This document shows, in pieces, positions 44,886 to 55,690 of a stretch of 64,000 nt of DNA; within the stretch, counting starts at the first letter, position 1, and the number at the start of each line of letters is the position of its first letter. Location of the stretch: the NCBI GenBank assembly GCA_030710605.1, contig CP092879.1, positions 27,909,201 through 27,973,200 on the forward strand, given 5' to 3'. This DNA comes from Cordylochernes scorpioides (taxonomy: Eukaryota > Arthropoda > Arachnida > Pseudoscorpiones > Chernetidae). The translations under genes were made by a program, and so were the position numbers. The notes beneath the pieces were generated by a model that saw nothing but the letters and a program-made list of their open reading frames with translations, was not told the origin of the DNA and did no database searches.

Positions 44886-44890
44886 ACACA
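44886..44890. other. Target-site duplication (left), ACACA
   Basis: ACACA immediately precedes the LTR and is repeated at 52011-52015 immediately after the right LTR. The 5-bp length is usual for LTR-retrotransposon integrases. Confidence 0.85.
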
Positions 44891-45726
44891 TGTTAAAACT
44901 ATTTTATAGATCCTTTTCTTTTGTACATAGAATGAAGATCTTAGGTGAAGGGAGACAACGAGCAAGACATCTATATCTATAGATAGCCCCAGCTTGGACC
45001 GACCGAGGGCAAAGGTCGGCGTGGGCGGAGACGACGGAGCGTCATGTTACATTCTTTTTTGGTCAGATGGCAGGATTCCCTTGTTAGAAGCGGAGGGGAA
45101 AGTTGAGTTCCCTTGCCAGGCGGAGCAGACACGCCAAGAAAATCCTACAAGCAGCGTCTTGTAGACGGAACGACGTCGAAGAAAATCCCACGAGCAGAGT
45201 CACGTGGACGGAAAGACGTCGAAGAAAATCCCACGAGCAGAGTTTCGTGGACGGGAAAGGACGCATTGGAGGATCCCTCAAGCAGCAACTTGAGGACGGA
45301 AAAGGACGTCTTAGACAACCAACGAGTCGTGACAATTAGACAACCAACGCGCGACAATTGGACATCGCACAAGCCAAGCCTGCGACGGTGCTGCCACTCC
45401 AGAGGTACTGTGTAAACAAACGCTCGACACCCCCCCGCCATTTATTTTTATCTCCCTTCCCTGAGATTAGTTAATTTTTTTACTTTCTCTTTTGCTTAAC
45501 CTTGTTTATTGTTTTTTATACATAATCCCTTAGATATAAGTATAATTTAGCTTAACCATTTTTCTTGTTTTACCCATAATAATAGTATAATAGTTTTTAT
45601 CCCTTTTGTTTTTAATTTTTAAAATAAATCCTTTTATTATACTGTGTTTCTGTGCATTTATTTCCCCCATTGGTTTCCTTTCTATCGATCACCCTTTTTT
45701 TGTTTTTTTTTAAACGAACACGAACA
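44891..45726 (+). repeat. 5' LTR of the BEL/Pao element
   Basis: It starts TGTTAAAACT and ends GAACACGAACA, giving the usual TG..CA ends. A probable poly(A) signal AATAAA lies at 45623-45628. A GC-richer middle part (about 45110-45330) contains four hairpin repeats. The ORFs inside it on both strands are identical in the other LTR and are not expected to be genes. U3/R/U5 limits cannot be set by eye. Confidence 0.95.
45145..45294 (+). promoter_or_regulatory. Four phased hairpins in the LTR
   Basis: Units of ~43-46 bp each hold a hairpin with a GCAG-starting loop: CTACAAG/CTTGTAG (45145-45164), CCACGAG/CACGTGG (45188-45207), CCACGA/TCGTGG (45231-45250) and CTCAAG/CTTGAG (45277-45294). Each is followed by GACGG and AGGACGTC-like sequence. 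Stem sequences differ while pairing is largely kept. The role is unknown; it could be an RNA structure or a protein-binding array. It is repeated at +6284 in the right LTR. Confidence 0.7.
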
Positions 45727-45729
45727 TTT

Positions 45730-45745
45730 TGGTGAGCCGGACGTG
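45730..45745 (+). promoter_or_regulatory. Primer-binding site
   Basis: TGGTGAGCCGGACG begins 3 nt after the 5' LTR. The initial TGG pairs with the CCA end of a tRNA. I cannot name the tRNA from memory. Confidence 0.7.
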
Positions 45746-45762
45746 ATCGATTTAAAGGAAAT

Positions 45763-48700
45763 ATGGAGGAAATGGATGCAATTAAAAAGCGCAGAAAAGC
45801 CATAAGAGGTACTTTCACTAGAATTATTAATGAAATAAATGGGGAATTTGAAAAGTCTCAAATTGATAAGAATGATATTTATTCTAAGTTTAATAGACTA
45901 GAGTCTTATTACACGAAACTTGTAGATCTAAACGAAAAATATCAAGCTTTATTGATAGTGAAAGAAGGGATTACAGAGGAAAGTATTGATAAGGAATGGC
46001 AAGAATGCGATAAATATGAAGAGGAAAAGTTTGATATTCAACAGAAAGTCAGTGTACTACGGAATCCCGATAAAGAAGAAACAATCCCGATTGCTAGCGA
46101 GGACACTGTAATAAATGTGAAATTACCAGAGTTAGCCCTAAAAAGCTATGACGGCTCTCTGGAAGGTTGGTTGCCCTGGTGGGCGCAGTTTTCGAAAATT
46201 CACGAAAATAAGAATTTATCCGATAGCGACCGGTTTTTATATTTGCGTCAAGCAATTGTACCAAATTCAGAAGCCTATCGTGTTGTAGCAAGCTATCCCG
46301 TTACAGGCGCCAACTATGTTTTGGCAGTACAAGCCCTACAGGAGCGATTCGGTGACCCGAATATACTGACAGAACTATATGTCAGACGTCTATTGAATTC
46401 GGTTATATCTAATGTAAAGAAAGAAAATAGAAATTTAAGCAGTCTGTACGACGAACTGAGCAGTCACCTCCGGTCGTTAGAGACATTGGGTATTGATCCC
46501 CAGTTGTCGGGTATTTTTTTATATCCTCTTGTCGAGTCTTCATTACCTTCGGATATTTTGAAAATATGGCACAGGCATCCTTCTTCGGGTTATGGTATGG
46601 AGTTAGCAAAACGGGAAGAGTCAGATAAAGGGGTTGGAGGAGCTCAAGAAAGGCTAAGGTTATTATTGGACTTTCTAAAAGCCGAAGTAAGGAGTGCTCA
46701 ACGGCTGAAATTTGTGGAAGAAGGCTTTAAGCAGGAGGAACCCTATAAAAGGTCTTACAATGATGGGACCAGAACTAGGAGCAATTTCAGATCCGCCACT
46801 GTGTCTAGTCTGTTCGGAGGGCGAACTAATATAAAATGCTTCTTTTGTGAAAGAACAAATCATGCGAGTCATCAATGCCGCTCCATAATGAAAATGTCTC
46901 CGGGAGAGAGAAATGATAAAATACGTAGTGCCCATCTATGTTTCAAATGCTTAAGAAAGGGACACATACAGAGTCAGTGCCGAGAACAATTGGAGTGCAA
47001 AAACTGTGGGAGAAACCACTTGGAAGTTTTATGTGAAGGAAATTCTTCTAACCGGTTAACGAAACCGGGAAGAGAGAATCTAAAAGAAAATGCACCTGAA
47101 CCCATTGCATCGCTTTCTAGTCAAGCCTGCACAGGTCAGGTCTTGCTGATGACCACGGTAGCACTGTTAAGAGGCCCAAATGCCTCTAGAAGGGTTAGAA
47201 TTCTCCTCGACAGTGGAAGTCAGTTTTCGTATATCAAACAGTCGTTAGTCTGGAGTATAGGAATAGAAAGAAAAGGCGAAATAACCATAGCTAAAAGTCT
47301 TTTTGGAGGTAATAAGATTGGTGAAGAAAAGCACGGTAAATTTATGTTAGAATTAGAGAATTTAGGTAATAAAAGAGATGTGATCCATATTGAGGCGCTG
47401 GATCAACGTAAAATTTGCGACGCCATACCACCTTTGCCAAAAGGAGACTGGTTAGAAAAATTGAAGATTAAGGGCATAATATTGTCTCAGGACAATTTTA
47501 AAGGACAAGAGATTGACATATTGATTGGCGCTAACTATCTAGGTATGATTTTGACAGGAAAAATAGTTCAAGTTGAAGCAGATTTAACTGCGGTGGAAAC
47601 GAAATTAGGTTGGACACTAATGGGCAATTCGCCAATTATTGATAGCAATGACAATGTGCAGCAGACTTTGAATCTGCTAACAACGCGATGCGATTTAAAG
47701 GATTTGTGGGATCTAGAAGTACCAGGCATTAGGGATCCTGTTGAAACTTGCTCCAAAGAGACCAGATATCAGGAAATAAAAGAAAAGTTTATAACAAAAA
47801 TTCAAAGACAAAGTGATCAGAGATATTCTGTAGGTCTACCTTGGAAGGTAGAAAAGGAGTCAATCCCCAGCAATCTTGACATAGCGATAAAAAGGTTAGA
47901 TATAAGCACTAAGAAAATGACCTCACAGAATAAGTTGACCGAATATAGTCAGATCTTTAGAGACTGGCTGACTGAAGGACTCATTGAAAGAGTCGAGGAA
48001 AATCCTCTCGAGAGAAGAGGCTACTATTTACCTCACCGCCCTGTGTACAAGATGGAATCTAAAACGACGCCCATACGTCCGGTTTTCGATGCTTCTTGTC
48101 TAGGTCATAATGGACTATCTTTGAATCAATGTTTAGAAAAGGGACCGAATTTATTGGAAAGAATCCCTGAAATGATGATAAGATTTCGGGAAAATAAATT
48201 TGGAGTCACGGCAGATATAAGAAAAGCATTCCAGATGGTGGCGATTGAAGAATCTGAACGGAACTACCTTAGATTCCTTTGGTGGGAAAAGGAGAGCGAT
48301 AGAGAACTAATAGCTTACAGGCATAAGAGACTTGTATTTGGCTTAAACTGTAGTCCTTTTGTGCTGAACGCCGTAATAGAATACCATCTTCAATCAATAA
48401 GAGGCCCACTTGTTCAATGGGCAAAGATTTTAGCTCAATCCTTCTACATGGATAATTGTATTACCTCGCTGGAAACAAAGCAGGAAGTGCAGGAATTTCA
48501 AAAGGCCGCAATTGAAATTATGGACAGGGCTAAAATGGACTTACGAGAGTGGGAATATTCTCTGGAGGAAAACCCTGAAAAGGGGACTTGTACAAAAATA
48601 TTGGGTGTTGTTTGGAATAAAATGGAAGATTCATTAAAATGCGAACTCCCTGACAATTTGAGTCTTCAACCCAAATTAACGAAAAGGTTGGTACTGTCCA

Positions 48701-51012
48701 TGGTTCAGCGGATATTTGATCCACTTGGATTTTGCGCTCCAGTATTCTTGCCACCAAAGTTGTTACTGCAGCGATCATGGGGACTGAAACTAGGTTGGGA
48801 TACACCTATACCCGAAAGTATGGCCCAGGAATTTCGAACCTGGTTGGATCAAATAAAATACATAGAGTTAATAAAGATACCGAGATATATGTGGAATGAT
48901 CTCATTTTCCCTACAGAAGTTCATATCTTTTGTGACGCTAGTCAAATAGGCTATGGAGCTGTAGCCTATTTAAGGAGCGAAACGGGACGAGAAAATACTC
49001 TAACTTTGATTTGGAGCAAAGTCAGATTAGCTCCTATGAAGAGTATTACGATCCCTCGCTTGGAATTAATGGCCATGGTACTAGGAGCTAGACTAGCCAA
49101 TGCAATCCAAGCTGCCTTGAAGAGAAAATGTGAAACAACTCTTTGGTCGGACTCTACTACCGCGCTAAGTTGGATAAAGAAAGAAATTGAATGGAGAGTT
49201 TTCGTGAGAAACCGAGTCAGAGAAATACAGGCCACTACCAATTTGAACGATTGGAGGTTCGTTCCTAGTCAGTTGAACCCGGCCGATCTTCTGTCTCGAG
49301 GTTGCCCTCCAAGCCAGTTTGTGCAAAGCAGATGGTGGGAGGGCCCCGAATGGTTGAAAAAACCTAAAGAATTCTGGCCCAATTCAGAGTTCTCGATAAA
49401 TCCAAAAGAAATAAATGTTGAAGAAAACATTATGAAAACCAACATTAATTTGAACATCGATTATAAAGACTGGTTACTGACAAGGAGGTCTAATTACTCT
49501 CTCAACATCAGGGTAATGTCCTATGTTTTAAGATTTTTAGGGAAACTTAAAAAACAGTCAACTGAAACAGGACCTTTGAAAGTTTCAGAATTAGACCTGG
49601 CAGAAAAAAAGCTTATCCGAATGATTCAGGAGAAAGTCTCCATAGAGAAATCGAATGCAACCAAGAGTTTTAAAATATTAAAAAACACTGACGGACTTTG
49701 GTGTGTAGAAAGCAAACTTTTACATGGACAGGTCCCAGAAGAATTTAAAACTCCTATCATTCTACCAGGCGACCATCCCTTCGTAGAGCAACTTATATGG
49801 GAAGTGCACCTGAAGAATGGACATGTAGGGGTGCAATTCATTTTATCAAAGCTGAGAGAGAAATTTTGGATAATCAGGGGAAGGAAAACGATAAAGAAAA
49901 TTATCAGTAAGTGCATTGCTTGCAAGAGACTTAAAGAAAAGTCTCTGCAAAGACCAATGGCAGCTTTGCCAGAAAACAGAATTGGACTGGGCAAACCCTT
50001 CCAAATTACAGGAGTTGATTTATTAGGCCCTCTTCATTTGAGAGAAGGTGGGAAAGTGTGGGTAGCCGCCTTTACTTGCGCCGTCTATCGCGCTATTCAT
50101 CTGGAGTTGGTGAAGAGTTTAGAGACAGGAGTCTTCATGATGGCCCTCCATAGGTTTATTTGTCGGAGAGGCCGCCCCGAAAAAATATATAGCGACAATG
50201 GCACCAATTTCGCAAAACTTAATAGAATATTCAAGAGATTGGATTGGATTAGAATTGAAAGGGAAACCTCAATTGAAAGGATACAATGGATTTTTATCCC
50301 TCCTTCTGCTCCTTGGTGGGGAGGATTTTGGGAAAGAATGGTTAGGACAATAAAGGAAATGTTGATAAAGATGCTAGGTCACAGGAAGCTGAAATATGTA
50401 CAACTGCAGACTGCCCTTTGTGAAATCGAATCTATCATTAATAATCGACCCCTCACTTATGTCTCTGAAGACGACAATGATCTAAAACCGTTAACTCCTA
50501 ATGAGTTTTTACAAAATGGTCCAGAGTCTAGCTTTCCTGAATTTGAAAATTTAAAGCCAGAAATGTTGCACACTAGATACAGAGAGTTAGGTCAATTGAA
50601 GAGAGAATTGAAGCAGAGATTCTTAAAGGAATATTTAGGCGCGCTGATTCAGAAATCCGAAAATATTGATAGGAGACAGTTGAAAGTAGGAGACGTTGTA
50701 CTGATCGGGCAAGAAAATCTTAAAAGAATGTTTTGGCCTAAAGGGCGAATAGTAAATCTCATACCAGGAAAAGATGGAATAGTGAGAGTGGCCCATGTTA
50801 AAACATCCACAGGAACCTTGATCAGGGCTCTACAACGCTTACACCCTCTTGAAATATCCTCGAATGTTGAGACGATTCAAAAGGACAATTCAAATACCGA
50901 ACCCCAATCTGAAGCATTTTTAGGAAATAGGCCCAATATTGAATCCAGGGACTCTAGAAATAGATATGGTAGGGTAATCAGAAAGCCTGCGAGGTATGAC
51001 TCGAAGGACTAG
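45763..51012 (+). CDS. Gag-Pol polyprotein of a BEL/Pao retrotransposon
   Basis: A single uninterrupted 1,749-aa ORF starts 37 nt after the LTR at the first ATG. Gag: a DUF1759-like region (about 125-260) and three Cys/His knuckles, C359-C362-H367-C372, C393-C396-H401-C406 and C412-C415-H419-C424. Protease: LLDSGSQF with the catalytic Asp at 483. Reverse transcriptase: VFDAS (D776), ADIRKAF (D818), FGLNCSPF and YMDN (895-898); the last Asp of YxDD is Asn here, which I recall from other BEL/Pao members. RNase H: D1058, E1101, D1130, D1175. Integrase: H1349-H1354-C1384-C1387, then D1419, D1478 and E1524. A DUF5641-like C-terminus follows (about 1640-1710). All catalytic residues are present apart from the YMDN variant, and no stop or frameshift was seen, so the protein is likely competent. 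It would assemble particles and copy and integrate the element. Confidence 0.95.
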   Translation: MEEMDAIKKRRKAIRGTFTRIINEINGEFEKSQIDKNDIYSKFNRLESYYTKLVDLNEKYQALLIVKEGITEESIDKEWQECDKYEEEKFDIQQKVSVLRNPDKEETIPIASEDTVINVKLPELALKSYDGSLEGWLPWWAQFSKIHENKNLSDSDRFLYLRQAIVPNSEAYRVVASYPVTGANYVLAVQALQERFGDPNILTELYVRRLLNSVISNVKKENRNLSSLYDELSSHLRSLETLGIDPQLSGIFLYPLVESSLPSDILKIWHRHPSSGYGMELAKREESDKGVGGAQERLRLLLDFLKAEVRSAQRLKFVEEGFKQEEPYKRSYNDGTRTRSNFRSATVSSLFGGRTNIKCFFCERTNHASHQCRSIMKMSPGERNDKIRSAHLCFKCLRKGHIQSQCREQLECKNCGRNHLEVLCEGNSSNRLTKPGRENLKENAPEPIASLSSQACTGQVLLMTTVALLRGPNASRRVRILLDSGSQFSYIKQSLVWSIGIERKGEITIAKSLFGGNKIGEEKHGKFMLELENLGNKRDVIHIEALDQRKICDAIPPLPKGDWLEKLKIKGIILSQDNFKGQEIDILIGANYLGMILTGKIVQVEADLTAVETKLGWTLMGNSPIIDSNDNVQQTLNLLTTRCDLKDLWDLEVPGIRDPVETCSKETRYQEIKEKFITKIQRQSDQRYSVGLPWKVEKESIPSNLDIAIKRLDISTKKMTSQNKLTEYSQIFRDWLTEGLIERVEENPLERRGYYLPHRPVYKMESKTTPIRPVFDASCLGHNGLSLNQCLEKGPNLLERIPEMMIRFRENKFGVTADIRKAFQMVAIEESERNYLRFLWWEKESDRELIAYRHKRLVFGLNCSPFVLNAVIEYHLQSIRGPLVQWAKILAQSFYMDNCITSLETKQEVQEFQKAAIEIMDRAKMDLREWEYSLEENPEKGTCTKILGVVWNKMEDSLKCELPDNLSLQPKLTKRLVLSMVQRIFDPLGFCAPVFLPPKLLLQRSWGLKLGWDTPIPESMAQEFRTWLDQIKYIELIKIPRYMWNDLIFPTEVHIFCDASQIGYGAVAYLRSETGRENTLTLIWSKVRLAPMKSITIPRLELMAMVLGARLANAIQAALKRKCETTLWSDSTTALSWIKKEIEWRVFVRNRVREIQATTNLNDWRFVPSQLNPADLLSRGCPPSQFVQSRWWEGPEWLKKPKEFWPNSEFSINPKEINVEENIMKTNINLNIDYKDWLLTRRSNYSLNIRVMSYVLRFLGKLKKQSTETGPLKVSELDLAEKKLIRMIQEKVSIEKSNATKSFKILKNTDGLWCVESKLLHGQVPEEFKTPIILPGDHPFVEQLIWEVHLKNGHVGVQFILSKLREKFWIIRGRKTIKKIISKCIACKRLKEKSLQRPMAALPENRIGLGKPFQITGVDLLGPLHLREGGKVWVAAFTCAVYRAIHLELVKSLETGVFMMALHRFICRRGRPEKIYSDNGTNFAKLNRIFKRLDWIRIERETSIERIQWIFIPPSAPWWGGFWERMVRTIKEMLIKMLGHRKLKYVQLQTALCEIESIINNRPLTYVSEDDNDLKPLTPNEFLQNGPESSFPEFENLKPEMLHTRYRELGQLKRELKQRFLKEYLGALIQKSENIDRRQLKVGDVVLIGQENLKRMFWPKGRIVNLIPGKDGIVRVAHVKTSTGTLIRALQRLHPLEISSNVETIQKDNSNTEPQSEAFLGNRPNIESRDSRNRYGRVIRKPARYDSKD

Positions 51013-51163
51013 TGAAAGTACCTGTAAAAAAAAAAAGTGTAATATGTGTATTATTTTATGTGTATTTTATGTAATGTAATAGGCATATCTACTCTTGTGT
51101 GTATTGTGTATATATATGCTCTTTTGTCTTATACTTAATTTTGACTTCTTTCAGAGCAAAATT

Positions 51164-51174
51164 TTGTGGGAGAA
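51164..51174 (+). promoter_or_regulatory. Polypurine tract
   Basis: TGTGGGAGAA directly abuts the 3' LTR start. It is short but in the required place for plus-strand priming. Confidence 0.7.
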
Positions 51175-52010
51175 TGTTAAAACTATTTTATAGATCCTTT
51201 TCTTTTGTACATAGAATGAAGATCTTAGGTGAAGGGAGACAACGAGCAAGACATCTATATCTATAGATAGCCCCAGCTTGGACCGACCGAGGGCAAAGGT
51301 CGGCGTGGGCGGAGACGACGGAGCGTCATGTTACATTCTTTTTTGGTCAGATGGCAGGATTCCCTTGTTAGAAGCGGAGGGGAAAGTTGAGTTCCCTTGC
51401 CAGGCGGAGCAGACACGCCAAGAAAATCCTACAAGCAGCGTCTTGTAGACGGAACGACGTCGAAGAAAATCCCACGAGCAGAGTCACGTGGACGGAAAGA
51501 CGTCGAAGAAAATCCCACGAGCAGAGTTTCGTGGACGGGAAAGGACGCATTGGAGGATCCCTCAAGCAGCAACTTGAGGACGGAAAAGGACGTCTTAGAC
51601 AACCAACGAGTCGTGACAATTAGACAACCAACGCGCGACAATTGGACATCGCACAAGCCAAGCCTGCGACGGTGCTGCCACTCCAGAGGTACTGTGTAAA
51701 CAAACGCTCGACACCCCCCCGCCATTTATTTTTATCTCCCTTCCCTGAGATTAGTTAATTTTTTTACTTTCTCTTTTGCTTAACCTTGTTTATTGTTTTT
51801 TATACATAATCCCTTAGATATAAGTATAATTTAGCTTAACCATTTTTCTTGTTTTACCCATAATAATAGTATAATAGTTTTTATCCCTTTTGTTTTTAAT
51901 TTTTAAAATAAATCCTTTTATTATACTGTGTTTCTGTGCATTTATTTCCCCCATTGGTTTCCTTTCTATCGATCACCCTTTTTTTGTTTTTTTTTAAACG
52001 AACACGAACA
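51175..52010 (+). repeat. 3' LTR of the BEL/Pao element
   Basis: 836 bp, with no difference from 44891-45726 found by eye. It contains the same hairpin array and poly(A) signal (51907-51912). Confidence 0.95.
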
Positions 52011-52015
52011 ACACA
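52011..52015. other. Target-site duplication (right), ACACA
   Basis: Matches 44886-44890. Confidence 0.85.
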
Positions 52016-53660
52016 CAAACAACATCAATCTTTACCACCACTCACTGCAAGATTTCAAAGAAAGAAATCAATTATTCTCCTGTACCATGATCATCAGGAT
52101 ATCAATGTCCTTCCGGGGTGTGAAGTACATGCTGGATGGACCTAATAGACGGACTTTCCGGTCAATAAATAACGGATCCTTCCGCTAGGGAAAGCCTGCG
52201 ATATTTCCGGGAAGGTAAGTTCAGGGCACCGCTGTTGCTGCTATATTACAGATCCATCTGAAGCTTAAATAGAAGAAGTACCATTCATCTAATACTATAT
52301 AAGTACTATCTTTCAAAATATCTAGCTCATATATACAATATCTATATACATATATTGAGAGACATATTTATAAATTCAATTGTCATCTATCGATAAAATG
52401 TGTAACAAATAAATTTACTGGTAATGTGTTTCCTTCCAATAAATCTGTAAAGATAATATTTGATTATATTATGGAAAGATTGTCGGTAAATTTATTTGTT
52501 AGAAAAATTATATTGACATATTTTGTCTATCTATTTCTCTTCTCAACCATCCATAGGTTAGTTTGTCTGGAGGACCACACCATCGCTTTAGCGTCGAAGC
52601 ATGCAATCTACCTTTTCTTCGTAGATCGTAAATGAATGGTGTTACTGGAGACCCGCTGGCGATTGTCTATCAAACTCCGAAGCGATAGCAGAGGTGCCAT
52701 ATACATATTCATTGTACATAGTATATATTGATTTTAAATTAAACATTATTATCATTGCAAATTATTCATCATTATACTCCACAAATAGTACGGACTATGC
52801 AGTTTTACATGTAATGACAAGATGTCAATAAAATTTGAATTACAATTTTCCATAGGTTGGCAGTATTCCTAGCCTCTCAGAGCTTTCCTGTTATGGCTGA
52901 TTTTTGTTAGTATCGTAGGTCCTGAAGTTGAATATGTATTCCATTCTTGTTTCTTCACTTCCTTGTCTTCTTCAATACATATTTCCAGCAATACCTATAT
53001 ATACTAACATGTTATATGTGCAATATGAACATAATTGCTGTATGTTTGTTTAATTCTTAAGTAATCGTAGAAAAACACCGCTTTTTTAGTTTTAGGAATC
53101 ATTATTATGAATACATATAATCAGAAGTATTATGACAATGGTTACTGTAAAGCGTTAAATTTTTGCAGGAAAGGATTTGATAATCAATATAATTCGCACA
53201 ATCATCAATTTCAGTGAGAAAATAAATTGAATACTCATTATTCATTAGTAGTGAATCCTCATAGCGGTTTTGTTTGTTTGATGAAGGAGCCCCAACTGAT
53301 GAACTACGTTATCGCAAACCTTATGTTGTATTAATGGCTGAAATATGCGTTGATAATCAAACAGACTATAAAATCTTCAAACTTCTTTTAAAATCCTTTA
53401 CTTTTGTTTAAATCGAAGCGCAACATTATTTTTTAATATATTTAAAACTATACAATAAAAAATAATCAACACTCAAATGGTTACCTCAAATGTAAAATCA
53501 CTCAAATTTTTCATTATTATCGATCCAGAAAAAACACAGCCACATCAAACAATGATTTATTTAACTCCCGGCGTTTCATTGACTTCCTATCACTCTCCTC
53601 AGGGGGATGAAGTGATTGATGTAGCTGTATTTTCTGAATCAGCTTCCAGCCAACAAATGA
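52016..53660. other. Gene-free stretch right of the BEL/Pao element
   Basis: A possible splice donor, GGGAAGGTAAGT, lies near 52210 after a moderately GC-rich 130-bp segment, but no reading frame stands out. A decayed fragment of the inverted-repeat family (AGTAGTGAATCCTCATAGCG) is at 53250. Otherwise AT-rich. Confidence 0.35.
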
Positions 53661-53666
53661 TATTTT

Positions 53667-53990
53667 TCACAACAACAAAAAGGCTTTTATTAGGGCCCAT
53701 TGCCCTGTATGGATTCGCCATACAGCAACAAAATAATACAGTAATTTTTTTTCTCACATGGGGAATGTGCACGTGAACCTTTGTAAAGGTATTTATTTAC
53801 ACATCTGTTCTAAAACTTTCCTCACTACTTCTTTTGTGTATGAATCTATTTACAATTGATAATTAGAAATTATAGAGTTCTATTGCTATATTTTTATTTT
53901 CTGAAATAGTTCTTAGCGTCTTCAGTGGGTTGCTAAGTCTCCAGAAAATGTTTTTAAGAGTTTTTTTCTCTTTCTTCACCTAGATATTTG
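53667..53990 (-). mobile_element. LINE 3' end, GGGC-hairpin family (copy 2)
   Basis: Minus-strand homologue of 4440-4752. Terminus: GAATCCATACAGGGCAATGG, GCCCTAATAAAAGCC, then (TTG)n at 53667. Here the AGGGC/GCCCT stem is intact. The shared UTR includes CCCACTGAAGACGCTAAGAA. The end of the 99-aa + ORF overlaps it by chance. Confidence 0.75.
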
Positions 53991-53994
53991 CATT

Positions 53995-55135
53995 CTCTGA
54001 TATAGTGGGAGATTTAATCAGATGATATCATATTTTCACAAATCCTGCAGTGAAACAATTTTCTCTTTTTATTTATATTTAATATACCCTTTATATAAAG
54101 AATGGTTATGTTTCTAAAATTTGATTCATGGATTAAGAGTTGCTGAATAAACATTTAATGCCAAATTTCTTTAATTCATAAGTCAGTTTTTAATTAGTTG
54201 GTGAATACTTTAGGTAACAATTGGTTTAATATACTGTCTTCTTTTTTGGGGAAGGATACTCCTTTCCACATCAATAATTTCGATGCCCTAGGAAACAAAC
54301 AAACAAAGAACCAAGTAAACAATTAGACAAGCGTGAAGAGTAATTCTTAACACTAAAAGATAATTGTCAAATTAACTAAAATTACTTAATTGGATTGTAC
54401 TGAGGTCTTCCGAAGGTCACACGTGAAGTTGACGGTAAAAGAAAGTTTACGTTAAAGTTCAACCATTCCAATTTCAGCTAATCTGTAACTTCCTCTTCCA
54501 CCTGTGATTGTCCTGACCTGGCCTGTCAACTACAGGAATGGTGATAATCTGACAGGTCTTGAGCAACGGTCAAAATCTGGTAGCTTCTTGGAAGCTATCT
54601 ACAACTCATTCTTCTCTCTCTCTCTCTTTTTTAGAATAGATAATCAAATCAGTAAATAATAAAAGGCAAATAAATATTTTTATTTATTCCAATATAAGTG
54701 TATTTTTATTACCAAAAGATTATTCTCTATGTTGTCAGCATACCAAACATCTTAATATTTTACTGCATCCATTTTGAAACCAAGTATTTAATACCAAAGA
54801 AATGTTATCACTATTTAAAGAAAAAAATGAGAGCATGATTTTATTTACTGAGAGAAATAGGGGTTTAAATCTATTTTAAATAATTTATTCACATTATTGG
54901 ATGGTATTTGAAAATATATATTCAATTATATTGAACTCGAATAAATTCGATATTTTACAAAACGTAAATAGCTATATATATAAATGATTCATGGAAAATA
55001 ATATATTTTAAATAGTTTATTTGTGTGTGTGTAACCTTTAAATAATAGTAACTCCTTGTGTGTAATCTTTAAATACTTCTAAAATAGAGAGAAATGTCCT
55101 TTTATACTAAAGTATATTCCATGGATGCCTATACT
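53995..55135. other. Gene-free stretch
   Basis: AT-rich with a CT repeat at 54612-54630. No supported feature. Confidence 0.35.
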
Positions 55136-55139
55136 TGTA

Positions 55140-55353
55140 AAAATTCATGGACAAAACTTAAGGAAGTTGCACCTTTTAGCATGTATATCGAGATTCAGAC
55201 AATAAATCTGAAAGATATTTGTTATACAGTTACCTATATTGAAGACACACGAGATAACTAAGTGTAAAAAAAATCCTTTGTCTCCTAAAAAAAAAAAAAC
55301 AGACAACCGGCGATATCGAAGACTTTCCTTTACCTTATGTTTTGTCGTAAGTG
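55140..55353. mobile_element. MITE, GGACAAAACTTAAGGAAG family (copy 2)
   Basis: TTCATGGACAAAACTTAAGG at the left and TTATGTTTTGTCGTAAGTG|TA at the right, with the internal A-run and ACAGACAACCGGCGA. Longer than copy 1 because of ~30 extra bp in the middle. Confidence 0.7.
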
Positions 55354-55420
55354 TATATAAACAATATATTTAATATATATTTCAAGTTGATTATGTATAA
55401 CATTATATGTAAATGTAATT

Positions 55421-55690
55421 CTACTGTCCTAAAAGCTTATGTCCATAGTTTGATAAAATACCAGTTTTAAGATTCCACCCTTCAGTGTAGCAAATAAAAG
55501 CAGAATGATCCAATACAATATTAGAGCTCTAAAGAAACGGTCTTGTAAATTAAATTACGAAATCGCTGGGAGGGTTCATTACTGATGAACCAAGCCTTCC
55601 CAATATTTTTTTCATCGCAGTAAGGACAGTAGAAGTTTGAATTATTTTTGAAAATAAACATTCGCATCTTAATGTTTTCATTCGTAATAG
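55421..55690. mobile_element. Inverted-repeat element, variant subfamily (second copy)
   Basis: Colinear with 40674-40945. TGTAATTCTACTGTCCTAAA, AGCAGAATGATCCAATACAA, GGGAGGGTTCATTACTGATG, CATCGCAGTAAGGACAGTAG, ending in AAATAAACATTCGCATC. 55691-56076 holds nothing recognisable beyond a (TA)n run. Confidence 0.65.

Larger units (their letters stand above)
44891..52010 (+). mobile_element. Complete BEL/Pao LTR retrotransposon
   Basis: A 7,120-bp element consists of two 836-bp LTRs, a primer-binding site, one Gag-Pol ORF, a polypurine tract and a 5-bp TSD. The LTRs show no difference by eye and have no net length change (constant 6,284-bp offset), so the insertion is recent and the element may still be active. 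There is no envelope-like ORF after Pol. The family call rests on DUF1759-type Gag, an A17-type protease (DSGSQ), BEL-type RT/RNase H/integrase order, and a C-terminal DUF5641-like region. It is by far the youngest element in the window. Confidence 0.95.

Noticed and set aside
45084-45441. Four overlapping ORFs of 78-100 aa in the LTR.
   Set aside because: They lie within LTR repeats and hairpins, exist identically in both LTRs, overlap on both strands and show no domain.
51013-51174. Searched for an envelope-like ORF after Gag-Pol.
   Set aside because: Only ~160 bp separate the stop codon from the 3' LTR, without an ORF.
52016-52260. Possible host exon ending at a GTAAGT donor near 52214.
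   Set aside because: No acceptor, no persuasive reading frame and no recognisable domain. One donor-like site is expected by chance.
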